Shown here: positions 7,668 to 15,730 of the stretch, in pieces
Layout: every line of letters begins with the position of its first letter
Numbering within the stretch: the first letter of the stretch is position 1
Notes under the pieces: generated by a model
Databases searched by the model: none
What the model was told of the DNA's origin: nothing
What the model saw: the letters and a program-made list of their open reading frames with translations, nothing else
Made by a program: the position numbers and the translations under genes
Assembly (NCBI GenBank): GCA_903933475.1
Contig: CAIZKE010000196.1
Span: forward strand, 1-31,804
Length of the DNA: 31,804 nt
From: an uncultured Alphaproteobacteria bacterium
GTDB taxonomy: Bacteria; Pseudomonadota; Alphaproteobacteria; Caulobacterales; Caulobacteraceae
Reading direction: 5' to 3'

Positions 7668-8747
7668 TCAGGGCGCGCCGGCCCGCATCGCCTTCAGAAT
7701 GTCGGCCCAGGAGGCCAGCTTGAAGTTCTGGGCGGCCGGAGCGTTGTCACCGTCCTGGGCGATGAAGAGCCCCTCAGGATAGGTGCGACCAAAACGGCCC
7801 AGGGCCAGGGCGATGCCGTCCGTCTCCTCGGTGGCGCCGAGGGCTCCGCCAGAGATTCGGAATCGGCCTGCGGGCGCAAGGTCGGGCAGGCGGTAGAGGG
7901 CGTAGGCGTTGTCGCCCTGGCTGGAGACCACCAGCCAGCCCCCGGTCCGGCCTTCCGGTGCCAGGGCCAGGCCCTCGACATCCGGGACCAGCTGCGCGCC
8001 GTCGGCGCGGATCGTCAGGCGGCCCTCCGATGGGGCGTCGGACCGGGCGTCGAACACCCAGACCCCGGCGGTCTCCTCGCCCACATAGAGGGTGCGGGTG
8101 CGATTATCGACCACGCAGCCCTCGGCCTGGGAGGGGACGCGAAGGTTCCGGACCGTCGTCCCGGACGCCTTGTCGCGTCCAAGGTCCAGGCGGACCTGGA
8201 CGACCTGTCCGTCCTTGAGAACAGAGAAGGCGTGGATCTGACGGCCGAGCCTGGCCAGGCAGACCCCATAGGCCTCGCCCGCTCCGCCGCTGGCCTCGCC
8301 GAGGGGAACAAGCGCGGCCTTACGGGTATCGAGCCGGTAGAACTTCAGGCGGGCTGCGGCGGGATCATTCCGGTCTGAGGCCACCACCAGGACGCCGCGG
8401 GTGCCGAGGTCGACCAGGTCCACATTGTTCACCCGCCCCGCCGGGGTGAAGTGCACGCTCTCGCCGGACAGGCGGTAGACGTGAAGCCCCGCCTTCTTGT
8501 CGGTACCGACAATCAGGCTCTTCTCCGGATCACGCGAGTTCCGCCAGATGGCGGGGTCGTCGGCAGCGTCGTCCGCCACCGTGCCCACTGGGGCGGTCTG
8601 GCCCCGGGCGAGGACGGAGACGGTCTGGGCCGCCGCTGCCGTCGAGAGCGCGCCGGCCAGGATCAGGCCGAGGCCGATCGTCCGGGCTACCCAGGTCAGA
8701 AGGACACCCGAACGCCGCCCGCGAAGCGCTGGCCGAACTGTTCCCAC
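7668..8747 (-). CDS. Beta-propeller phytase (3-phytase, BPP)
   Basis: A secreted 359-aa phytase that removes phosphate groups from myo-inositol hexakisphosphate with calcium in a six-bladed propeller. Residues ~18-41 form a signal peptide (cleavage near AAAA-QT). The BPP hallmarks DDPAIW (63-68), GTDKKAGL (81-88) and NNVDL (107-111) are present, followed by EGCVVDNRTRTLYVGEE, DVEGLAL, ETDGIAL and a final IAQDGDN, which supply acidic calcium and phosphate ligands. The single-domain length is typical. GTG at 8747 is the only clear start and overlaps the TonB receptor gene by 52 bases without a good ribosome site; reinitiation coupled to the receptor stop at a downstream CTG is an alternative. 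Pairing of a BPP with a TonB receptor is a known phytate-use arrangement. Confidence 0.9.
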   Translation of the reverse strand: MGTVRPALRGRRSGVLLTWVARTIGLGLILAGALSTAAAAQTVSVLARGQTAPVGTVADDAADDPAIWRNSRDPEKSLIVGTDKKAGLHVYRLSGESVHFTPAGRVNNVDLVDLGTRGVLVVASDRNDPAAARLKFYRLDTRKAALVPLGEASGGAGEAYGVCLARLGRQIHAFSVLKDGQVVQVRLDLGRDKASGTTVRNLRVPSQAEGCVVDNRTRTLYVGEETAGVWVFDARSDAPSEGRLTIRADGAQLVPDVEGLALAPEGRTGGWLVVSSQGDNAYALYRLPDLAPAGRFRISGGALGATEETDGIALALGRFGRTYPEGLFIAQDGDNAPAAQNFKLASWADILKAMRAGAP

Positions 8748-11473
8748 TCAATCGTGTAGATGTCGGTGAAGCCCGTCGGGATGCCGGTGGCTGTCAGCAG
8801 GTTGCCGGGCTCGGCGAAGCGGCGGCCAGGGTTGTTCAGGATGTTCGTGGCGTCGAAGTAGAGCTCGACGTTCTTGTTCACCTCGTACCGGGCGGAGAAG
8901 TCCAGCTCGTCGTCCTCGGCCCAGTAGGTGTCGCCGGCGTCGGCGAGGTCATCGGCGAAGCCGTCCAGCCAGGTCGAGCGCTTCTGGTAGCTCAGCCGCA
9001 GGGACAGGCCGTACTTCTCGTAATAGCCGCTGACATTGTAGACCTCGTCGGAGGTCCCCGGCAGGCGCAGCTTGCGCGCCGGGATCGAACCGATCGCCGG
9101 CTTCAGCACCTGGCTGCTGTTGAAGGTGGCGTTGGCGCTGACGCCGAAGCCCCCCATCCAGTCCGGGACGCCAAGGCTGTCCACCCAGGGGTCCAGCTGG
9201 AACTGTGCGGCCAGCTCCAGGCCAATCAGGTTCCCGTCGCCGCCGTTTGTGATGCCCGAGTACGTGTAGCCCGAGCGGTCGATACCGTTGCTGTTCAGGG
9301 CATCGGAGCCGAAGGTCCGGGTCTGGCGGTAGAGGACGTCTTCCACCTCCTTGAAGAAAACGCCGGCCATCAGGTAGCCCTGCGGCTCGACATACCACTC
9401 CAGGTAGGCGTCGAGGCCGTGGGCCCGCTCAGGCTGGACCCCCGGGTTACCGCCGGAGATCGTCTGGTTGGCGTCGTTCACCGTCACGTTGGGACGCATC
9501 TGGTCGTAGTCGGCCCGGGCCGCGCCGCTGTTGTAGGACAGACGCAGCTTCTTGGTGTCGTCCAGGTTTACGTTCACGTGCAGGCTGGGGAAGACGAGGG
9601 TGTTGTCAGACTCTGCCGTGACCAGACTGGTGACGCCGCCAACCGTCGCCAGGGCGGTGCCGCGGTTTTTGAGCTGCTCGACACGCACCCCACCGATGGC
9701 TGAGCCCCAGTCCCACTTCACCGTGCCCATGGCATAGCCGGCCAGGACCTGCTCGCGGACTTCGAAGTTATTGCCGGTGACCGGGTTGAACGTGTAGCCC
9801 TTCTGGGCGGCGTCGGAGGCCGACTCCATCTTGCCCGGGTCAAAGTAGCGGAAGGTGTAGTCCATCGGGATCTTGCCGAGGAAGGCCTTGTCCAGGGAAA
9901 AGGCGTTGTAGTCGGTGGGTATGCCGATGGCGGTGAACTGGGCCGCCGTGTTGAGCACGAGGTTCTTTTCGTCGGCGACCTTGGTCCGCTGGTCGAACTG
10001 CAGGCCGACCCGGAAGGTCCCCTCACCGCCCAGGAAGGCGGCTTCCTTCGCCACCCAGACCCGGCCTGTGTAGGCCGTGGTGGTGTCGACGGCGTCCAGG
10101 ATCGTGAAGGAGGTCAGCGGCTTGGTGAAGCTGTCGATGTTCGTCACCGGCGTCCCGGCCTGGTAGCGGGTCGGGCTGGACAGCTGCAGGGTGGTCGACA
10201 GGAGCAGGCGCGAGCGGTTCGGGTCGGAGAAGTTGTAGGCGACGGTCGGCCGCAGGGTGCGGGTGCTGGGGCTGTCCCATGTGGTCTCGCCGACCACGGA
10301 CCGGTCGTCCTTGGACTCCGTATAGTTGCCCAGCCAGTTCAGGCTCCACCCCTCACCAAAGCCATGTTGGCCCTCAAGGGTATTGGTGAAGATCGACTGT
10401 TCGAAGGCCCGGAGGGTCGAGCGCTGACGGATGTCGATCCCGTAGACGGTCCCCTTCAGCGGGGTGTTGCCGATGCAGACATCCGCATAGCCAGTGTTGG
10501 TCGGGGTCGGGTTGATGGTCGTGGCGCAGGCATCGGTCAGGGGTGCCAGGTCCGACTGGCGGTCATCGAGGTCGAAGCGGAAGTTGTCCCTCATCTCGTC
10601 GTCGGTGAAGGTGGTGTAGATGGACCGGAAGGAAATTTGGTTGTCGCCCTGCCGCCAGTCGCCCCGGGCCGACACCGACCAGTTCTTGCGGGTCAGGCGG
10701 TAGAGCTTGTTCTCGGCCTCATGCGCCCAGAAGCGGGTCAGGTTCCCGGGGCGCTGGTCCTGCGAGACGCGTTCGTAGTCGACTTCAAAGTTGTCAGTGA
10801 TCATGTCCCGCTGGAAGTAGGAGGCGGACAGGACAAAGCCGACCTCACCCTCGCCCAGGTCGTACCGGTTGGAGGCGACGCCGGAGGCCTCGTACTGGGG
10901 CTGGTCGCCCAGTTGAGCGATGCCGTAGCCGACCTTCCCACCCAACTTCAGGCCCGGATAGTCGAAGGCTGAGCGGGTGATGATGTTGACATTGCCCGCA
11001 ACGGTCTCACCGGGCATGTCCGGCGTCACCGCCTTGGAGACGATGATCTGGGAGGCGATGGCGGAGGGGACCGAGTCCAACCGGGCGTCGCGACCCTCCG
11101 GGCTGACCACATTGATCCCGTCAAAGCTGAGGGTGGTCCAGTAGTTGGGCGCGCCGCGCAGGCTGACATACCGCGCCTGGCCCTGGTCGCGCTCGACGGC
11201 GACGCCGGGCAGGCGGCTCGCGGCCTGGGCGATGTTCTGGTCCGGCAGGCGACCGACGCTGTCCGAGGCGGCTACGGCCACCAGGGAGTCCGAGGCCTTC
11301 TGGGTGCGCAGGGCGGCCGCTTCGGATTCGGCGATGGGCCGGGAGGCAGTGACCACCAGCTCGCTCACGGCGCCGGATCCCGTCTCCTGGGCCTGGGCCA
11401 CCAGCGGAGCCGCCAGGGCCGTGCTGCAGAGGAGGGCGAGACGAAGCGCCGCCGAAGGGGTCGAGAGTTTCAT
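8696..11473 (-). CDS. TonB-dependent receptor (TonB-Xanth-Caul type), phytase partner
   Basis: A 925-aa outer-membrane gated beta-barrel that imports a large ligand using TonB/ExbB/ExbD energy. It has a signal peptide (about 1-28, ending VAQA), a TonB-box-like SELVVTA (37-43), a plug domain with QNIAQAASRLPGV, the RYVSLRGAPNYW and DGINVV pattern, and a long barrel ending in FAGGVRVSF with the terminal Phe that the BAM machinery recognises. The frame is open 23 codons further up, but ATG at 11473 has AGGA eight bases upstream and starts directly at the signal peptide. It precedes and overlaps the phytase gene, so the ligand is most likely phytate or a lower inositol phosphate. PHO-box-like repeats lie about 80 bp upstream. 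Confidence 0.92.
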   Translation of the reverse strand: MKLSTPSAALRLALLCSTALAAPLVAQAQETGSGAVSELVVTASRPIAESEAAALRTQKASDSLVAVAASDSVGRLPDQNIAQAASRLPGVAVERDQGQARYVSLRGAPNYWTTLSFDGINVVSPEGRDARLDSVPSAIASQIIVSKAVTPDMPGETVAGNVNIITRSAFDYPGLKLGGKVGYGIAQLGDQPQYEASGVASNRYDLGEGEVGFVLSASYFQRDMITDNFEVDYERVSQDQRPGNLTRFWAHEAENKLYRLTRKNWSVSARGDWRQGDNQISFRSIYTTFTDDEMRDNFRFDLDDRQSDLAPLTDACATTINPTPTNTGYADVCIGNTPLKGTVYGIDIRQRSTLRAFEQSIFTNTLEGQHGFGEGWSLNWLGNYTESKDDRSVVGETTWDSPSTRTLRPTVAYNFSDPNRSRLLLSTTLQLSSPTRYQAGTPVTNIDSFTKPLTSFTILDAVDTTTAYTGRVWVAKEAAFLGGEGTFRVGLQFDQRTKVADEKNLVLNTAAQFTAIGIPTDYNAFSLDKAFLGKIPMDYTFRYFDPGKMESASDAAQKGYTFNPVTGNNFEVREQVLAGYAMGTVKWDWGSAIGGVRVEQLKNRGTALATVGGVTSLVTAESDNTLVFPSLHVNVNLDDTKKLRLSYNSGAARADYDQMRPNVTVNDANQTISGGNPGVQPERAHGLDAYLEWYVEPQGYLMAGVFFKEVEDVLYRQTRTFGSDALNSNGIDRSGYTYSGITNGGDGNLIGLELAAQFQLDPWVDSLGVPDWMGGFGVSANATFNSSQVLKPAIGSIPARKLRLPGTSDEVYNVSGYYEKYGLSLRLSYQKRSTWLDGFADDLADAGDTYWAEDDELDFSARYEVNKNVELYFDATNILNNPGRRFAEPGNLLTATGIPTGFTDIYTIEWEQFGQRFAGGVRVSF

Positions 11474-11551
11474 GCCATTCATCCTGCCAGGTGGAGCTTG
11501 GCCCTTGGTCAGCGGCCATGAGCGTTCTTGGCGAGGATTCATGTCCGTCGG

Positions 11552-11580
11552 GCGACAGTCTTGTGACGGTTTTATCTCGG
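11552..11580 (-). promoter_or_regulatory. PHO-box-like repeats upstream of the receptor-phytase operon
   Basis: On the minus strand three 11-bp units lie in tandem: CCGAGATAAAA, CCGTCACAAGA and the start of a third, CTGTCGC (11552-11558). The last two make an 18-bp PHO box (11552-11569) close to the consensus of two CTGTCAT units 11 bp apart. The distance to the receptor ATG is about 80 bp. PhoB control fits a phytase operon; the -10 element is not clear. Confidence 0.5.
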
Positions 11581-11605
11581 TGGCGCCCGGGCCACACCCG
11601 GCTCC

Positions 11606-11770
11606 CCGCCTACTCCGCCGCCGCCCGGGCGTCGGCCTCTACCTTCGCGCGCGGGATCAGGCGGATGGTGGAGGTTCCCTTGGCGAGGACCTCGCTGGCG
11701 GCGTTGAGGAGGCGGCCCTCGGCGAAGCAGGTGGACTTGCCGGCGCGTTCGATCCAGGCCTCGGCAATGA
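11606..11770. repeat. 165-bp direct repeat, left copy
   Basis: This copy matches 15731-15895 in the same orientation at 161 of 165 positions (four transitions). It consists of the 3' end of a thioesterase gene including the stop codon. Similarity ends abruptly at both edges. The two copies bracket the glycan-type island. Confidence 0.92.
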
Positions 11771-11773
11771 TGG
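11610..11773 (-). pseudogene. PaaI-type thioesterase fragment (C-terminal third only)
   Basis: This frame encodes only the last ~53 residues of a hotdog thioesterase (IIAEAWIERAGKSTCFAEG to KVEADARAAAE and stop). It is nearly identical to the end of the intact gene at 15735-16157, with two amino-acid replacements (Gly to Ser and a final Gly to Glu). Upstream the frame continues only into unrelated sequence antisense to the methyltransferase gene, and the N-terminal part with the active-site helix is missing, so it is a remnant. It marks the left border of the island and probably arose with its insertion. Confidence 0.82.
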
Positions 11774-11806
11774 CGTCCCACGGCGCGCGCGACGCCGCCC
11801 ATCTCT

Positions 11807-13000
11807 TCAGTCGCCGTCTCCGCTTTCGCACAGGAGGAAAATGCTGGAGCACAGGTCCGGATACTGATGACCCAGCTGGTAGCAGCCTTCGAGGTATTCC
11901 GGCGTGATGATGTCGGTCTGGAGAAGGCGGTCCCACTGGAAGTTCGCCAGGGCCTTGAAGAAGATTCCTGACCTAAGAACCACGCGCAGCCCCGCTGCCT
12001 TGGCGTCGCGCTCGAGGGTGTCCAGGGCATAGGTGCAACGATGGCCGTGTTGCGCCTCCGCGGAAGTGACGGCTGAATTGTGGCTGATAAGGCCCATCTT
12101 GACGGCGATCTGACGCGATGGGGCGTTGGCGTTGGGGCAAACGAGGAACAGCCGGCCGCCTTCGGCCAGCCACTCTTCGTTGATACGCTTCAGTGTGGCC
12201 ACCGGGTCATCGAGATGCTCCAGGACGTGCGTCAGGACGACGTTGTCGTACCGACGCGGGAGGGTGACGGACTCGAAGACGCCGTGGATGAAGTCCGCCC
12301 GATCCCCAAGCTTCGCCTTCGCCTCTGCGATGGCCTCTCCAGAGGCCTCCACACAGGTGATGTCGTCGAAGTCCTCGACCAGCCGGCGGGTGAAATCCCC
12401 CTTGAAACTCCCCAGTTCCAGGAGGGCCCCGGGGCGGAAGAAGGGCCGGAAGGACCGGATCATGAAGGGATGCATGACGTCGAAGTCAAACCCGTAGGCA
12501 TAGAGGCGGTCCCCGGTGTCGACGGTCTCCGCGTCATAGTCCCGTGGGATATCCTGTTCGTTCCGCGCCATCATGATTCCTGTCTTTCCGACGCCGTTTT
12601 CCTGGAAGCCCAGTTTCCGGTAGAGAGCGATTGCGGCTGCGCCGCCGCGACCAACCTCCAGTTCAACCCGTCTGAACCCCAGGGCCTGGAGGTGGGCCAG
12701 GCCAGTGGTCACCAGGCGCCTCGCCAGTCCCCGCCCCCGGTGCGACGGCAGTACGCTGACATTGGTGATAAAGGCCGAACCACCGGGCTCCGCATTCGCA
12801 TAGGCGGCTACCAATCCCACGAGTCGGCCGTCGCTCCACGCCTCAAGCCGCACCGCCCGCTCTACAAGTCTCGCGGCGTAAACCGAAAGGTCGACGCGCT
12901 GGCTGAGGGGCGGATCAAAGTCTGCATCACAGGCCCGGAGATGGACTTCGATCGTTCCCGGATCCGCCTGGTCCTGGAAGAAGTCGAAGTCCTCGGTCAC
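11807..13000 (-). CDS. GNAT acetyltransferase - SAM methyltransferase fusion
   Basis: A 397-aa cytosolic two-domain protein. Residues ~15-145 are a GNAT N-acetyltransferase: ITNVSVLPSHRGRGLARRL (78-96) holds the acetyl-CoA pyrophosphate loop RGRG, and ALYRKLGF (125-132) is the usual last motif. Residues ~165-395 are a class I methyltransferase with ELGSFKGDF (195-203) as motif I and LTHVLEHLDDP (256-266) as the post-II motif of Methyltransf_11/23 enzymes. The two activities joined in one chain would suit N-acetylation and O- or N-methylation of an amino sugar; the substrate is unknown. It is the last gene of a four-gene operon, its ATG overlapping the stop of the preceding gene. It ends 37 bp from the direct repeat. 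Confidence 0.85.
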   Translation of the reverse strand: MTEDFDFFQDQADPGTIEVHLRACDADFDPPLSQRVDLSVYAARLVERAVRLEAWSDGRLVGLVAAYANAEPGGSAFITNVSVLPSHRGRGLARRLVTTGLAHLQALGFRRVELEVGRGGAAAIALYRKLGFQENGVGKTGIMMARNEQDIPRDYDAETVDTGDRLYAYGFDFDVMHPFMIRSFRPFFRPGALLELGSFKGDFTRRLVEDFDDITCVEASGEAIAEAKAKLGDRADFIHGVFESVTLPRRYDNVVLTHVLEHLDDPVATLKRINEEWLAEGGRLFLVCPNANAPSRQIAVKMGLISHNSAVTSAEAQHGHRCTYALDTLERDAKAAGLRVVLRSGIFFKALANFQWDRLLQTDIITPEYLEGCYQLGHQYPDLCSSIFLLCESGDGD

Positions 13001-13956
13001 CGCTCAAGCTCCGCGAGGCCAAATCCGAAACGACCGAAGGCGTTGCCATTGTAGAGCAGATAGACGGTGCCATCGCACTCGAAGACATGCGGATAGCATT
13101 GCATCTCACTGTCCCAGTCGCCTGGGGCCCCTTCGAGGGCGGGATTGGCGTCGTCCCGGGTCCAGGTCTTGAGATCGTCCGACGCGGCATGGCCGATCCT
13201 GTAGCCGCGGCCAGGGCTCGCGCGGAAGTCGAAGGATTCGCGGTAGCAGAAGAACATGTGGTTCCGCCCATTGATCCCGATGACCGTCGGAAGGGCCTGA
13301 CTTTCGTCTGGACCCAGGCGGTCGGCGATGATTTGGCGAGCCTCCTCCTTGATCCAGTTCACGCCGTCCTGCGAGACGGCATGACCGATCTTGTAGGTGC
13401 GGTCCGGGGCCATGTCGGGCGTAAACCGCTTCCAGCCGGTGCCGAATATGTACCACATGTGAAACTGGCCGCTGATCACCTGGACGAAGCCATCTCCCAC
13501 GAGGCAGGGTTCGTTCAGGGAGGCCGAAAGCACCGGCCCCTCGCCTACACGCTGGAAGGTCAGGCCGCCGTCCCGGCTGATGACCAGGCCGATAGCGGTT
13601 TCGACGGAGACGGAGACCCGACGGCTCCAGCCACAGGTGTAGCCGTAGATGACCCCGTCATGGGCCAGGACGTTCATCGGGAAGACGCCATGCTCGTCAA
13701 AGCACCCCAACCCGCCCAGGGGCAGGACCGTCTGGTCGGAGACCCGGATCACCCGGCTTAGGTCTCGGGTCATCTCCACGAAGGCGATGTGGCTGAGGTA
13801 CTTGCCACCCGCCGGGTCCACCGTCCGGGTCGAGAAATAGATTCTTACGCGGTCGGCGAGGACGAGGGCCTGCGGCGACTGGGCGAACTCCCGGCGCCCG
13901 CCCAGGAGGACGTGGTCCGTCGGATCGAATATCTTGCCCCGCCGGATCCAACGCAT
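12997..13956 (-). CDS. Glycosidase-like five-bladed beta-propeller protein, copy 2
   Basis: A 319-aa soluble protein related to its upstream neighbour through the whole length. Repeated strand patterns of the type IGLVISRDGGLTFQRV, YKIGHAVSQDGVNWIKE and YRIGHAASDDLKTWTRDD each contain the SxDxxxW blade signature seen in GH32/43/68/130-like propellers. Acidic candidates for catalysis occur in DESQALPTVI and near the C terminus (WDSEMQCYPHVFE). There is no signal peptide, so the protein should act in the cytosol, which suits a transferase or phosphorylase on an activated glycan better than a digestive hydrolase. The shared C-terminal pattern GRFGFGLAELE marks the pair. Its stop overlaps the ATG of the fusion gene. 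The exact family and substrate are unknown. Confidence 0.72.
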   Translation of the reverse strand: MRWIRRGKIFDPTDHVLLGGRREFAQSPQALVLADRVRIYFSTRTVDPAGGKYLSHIAFVEMTRDLSRVIRVSDQTVLPLGGLGCFDEHGVFPMNVLAHDGVIYGYTCGWSRRVSVSVETAIGLVISRDGGLTFQRVGEGPVLSASLNEPCLVGDGFVQVISGQFHMWYIFGTGWKRFTPDMAPDRTYKIGHAVSQDGVNWIKEEARQIIADRLGPDESQALPTVIGINGRNHMFFCYRESFDFRASPGRGYRIGHAASDDLKTWTRDDANPALEGAPGDWDSEMQCYPHVFECDGTVYLLYNGNAFGRFGFGLAELER

Positions 13957-13959
13957 GGC

Positions 13960-14922
13960 TCAGTCCAGTCCGCCTTCCAGTTCCGCCAGCCCGAAGCCGT
14001 ACCGGCCCACTTGATCGCCGAGGTAGGCCATGAAGGTCCGCCCATCCAGTTCGAACACGTGCGGGTAGCTGATCATCTCGGAGTCCCAGCCTGTCTCGGA
14101 AACGTCGATCCCCGCCCGGGAGTCGTCCCGCGTCCAGGAGACGAGGTCTTCGCTGGTGGCGTAGCCAATCCGGTAGCCGAACGCCTTGCCTCTGTAGTTG
14201 AGGCTGTACCGGTAGCAGAAGAACATGTGGTAGTGGCCGTTTGCGAAGATCACATCTGGGCTGGCCTGCGCCTCGTCCACTTCAAGCCGGCTCTCGATCA
14301 GGTCCCGGTTGTGGCGGGTCCAGTGCAGGCCGTCCCCGGAAGTCGCCATCCGGATCTTGTAGACGGGCTCCGCCCTGTCCCCATCCTGCTTCCATCTCCG
14401 ACCGGCGATATAGAAGAGCCGCCACTCGTCGTTGAAGCGCCGGATCTTTGGCCCGCTCAACACGAAGGGTTCATCGGGAGTATATCCCAGCACGGGGCCA
14501 GGACCTGCCTTCTCGAAGGTCGCGCCACCGTCCCGGCTAGTGGCCATCCCTATGGCGACATTGAAAGGAACCGACTCGCAACGTGTCCAGCCGGCGTAGT
14601 AGGCCCGGATAAGCGCGCCATCCCTAGCCACAGAGACGGGATAGGCACCGAACTCGTCAAACTCGCCCAGCCCGCCCGGTCCCAGGATCGGGGCGTCAGC
14701 GACCCGGAGAACCCGCCGGAGGTCCGCCCGGTCGAGGTCCACAAAGGCCGAATAGCTGACGTACTGGCCGCTCGCGTCCGGTGGTGGCCGGCAGGAAAAG
14801 TAAACGCGGACGAAGTCGTCAAACACCAGGGTCGCTGGCGCCTGGGCGAATTCGGCCATCCAGGGACGTCCCGGATAATCCTGGGGGCTGAACACCCTCC
14901 CGAGCTTGCGCCAACGGAACAT
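13960..14922 (-). CDS. Glycosidase-like five-bladed beta-propeller protein, copy 1
   Basis: A 320-aa paralogue of the next gene. Blade signatures are IGMATSRDGGATFEKA, YKIRMATSGDGLHWTRH and YRIGYATSEDLVSWTRDD. HMFFCYR and GRYGFGLAELE are shared almost exactly with copy 2, and DEAQASPDVI matches its DESQALPTVI. The conserved acidic positions in both copies suggest both are active. No signal peptide or membrane segment is seen. The gene starts 3 bases after the wbqC-like stop and ends 3 bases before copy 2, so the operon is tight. Tandem duplication followed by divergence is the simplest origin; the two may act on different sugars or form a heteromer. The family is related to GH43/GH130-like propellers but I cannot name it exactly. 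Confidence 0.72.
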   Translation of the reverse strand: MFRWRKLGRVFSPQDYPGRPWMAEFAQAPATLVFDDFVRVYFSCRPPPDASGQYVSYSAFVDLDRADLRRVLRVADAPILGPGGLGEFDEFGAYPVSVARDGALIRAYYAGWTRCESVPFNVAIGMATSRDGGATFEKAGPGPVLGYTPDEPFVLSGPKIRRFNDEWRLFYIAGRRWKQDGDRAEPVYKIRMATSGDGLHWTRHNRDLIESRLEVDEAQASPDVIFANGHYHMFFCYRYSLNYRGKAFGYRIGYATSEDLVSWTRDDSRAGIDVSETGWDSEMISYPHVFELDGRTFMAYLGDQVGRYGFGLAELEGGLD

Positions 14923-14925
14923 GGT

Positions 14926-15624
14926 CTAGAGCGCTTCGTAGCTTTGCCGGACGTGCTTTTGCACCTCCGGAATCGGGTTGAACATCAGCACATCGACGAT
15001 GGAGAGGGATGGCACGAAATCGCCCCCGAACTGGGAATACTGGACTGGACCCGATCTCAGGAACCTGAGGTCCAACCGGTGATTCCTGAACTCGACTCGA
15101 TCATAGAGGTCGAGGCCGCCGATCGGGTTTACGTACACGGTCGCGCCCAGCGCCCGGCAGGTAGCGAGGACGCGATCCTTGCCGGAGAGCGCGGGGTCGA
15201 CCTCGATCGTCGAAGACCTGACGACCTCCGTCTGCAGTTCCAGTAAGGACCGCACCCCCAGGATTGCCTGGAATAGGTATTCGAAGAGGTTGTTTTCGCC
15301 GTGGTTCACCAGGTCTGACAGCCAAGGGAACACATTCCTGAACTCTGGCGCTTTTGCGTAGGCGCCCTTGAACTGGTTCAAGAGTTTGGCCCTGTCGAAA
15401 TCGCTTGAGACTGCCCGGTCCCTAATGTCCAGGAAGTCAGAAGCCGATGCCAGCGGCAAGGAGAATACGGAATCCATACCATTCAGCAGGAGCCGGTTTC
15501 GATTGATCCATCCCTTCTTCGTGTACTTGATATTGTCGTAGACGACGAAGGTATCGACTTCAGAAATCAGCTGGAAGTATCCGATGTAGGGAAGGAAGTA
15601 GGGCTGCATGATTGCGACCTTCAC
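14926..15624 (-). CDS. WbqC-family protein
   Basis: A 232-aa cytosolic protein whose N terminus IMQPYFLPYIGYFQLI is the family hallmark (QPxYxPWxGYF), followed by VVYDNIKYTKKGWINRNRLL, a second conserved block. WbqC-like proteins occur in O-antigen and other polysaccharide gene clusters; their reaction is not firmly established. The frame is open 20 codons upstream, but GTG at 15624 is preferred because family homology begins there and GGAAAG lies a few bases upstream. Base composition is unusual: in 15481-15600 only 56 of 120 bases are G or C, far below the flanking genes, suggesting acquisition by transfer. It is the first gene of the four-gene operon. Confidence 0.85.
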   Translation of the reverse strand: MKVAIMQPYFLPYIGYFQLISEVDTFVVYDNIKYTKKGWINRNRLLLNGMDSVFSLPLASASDFLDIRDRAVSSDFDRAKLLNQFKGAYAKAPEFRNVFPWLSDLVNHGENNLFEYLFQAILGVRSLLELQTEVVRSSTIEVDPALSGKDRVLATCRALGATVYVNPIGGLDLYDRVEFRNHRLDLRFLRSGPVQYSQFGGDFVPSLSIVDVLMFNPIPEVQKHVRQSYEAL

Positions 15625-15730
15625 GTCTTTCCAACTCCGTAGCCATCGAGGATGAAGGGGCTCGCATCCGAACCGACTCGACAACGGTCGCAGGAGCCGC
15701 CGCCGGATTCAACGGCCAACTTTTCAATAG

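Noticed and set aside
13789..15246. A 485-codon open frame on the plus strand.
   Set aside because: It is fully antisense to the propeller and WbqC-like genes, has low-complexity composition and no ribosome site; long antisense frames are usual in GC-rich DNA.
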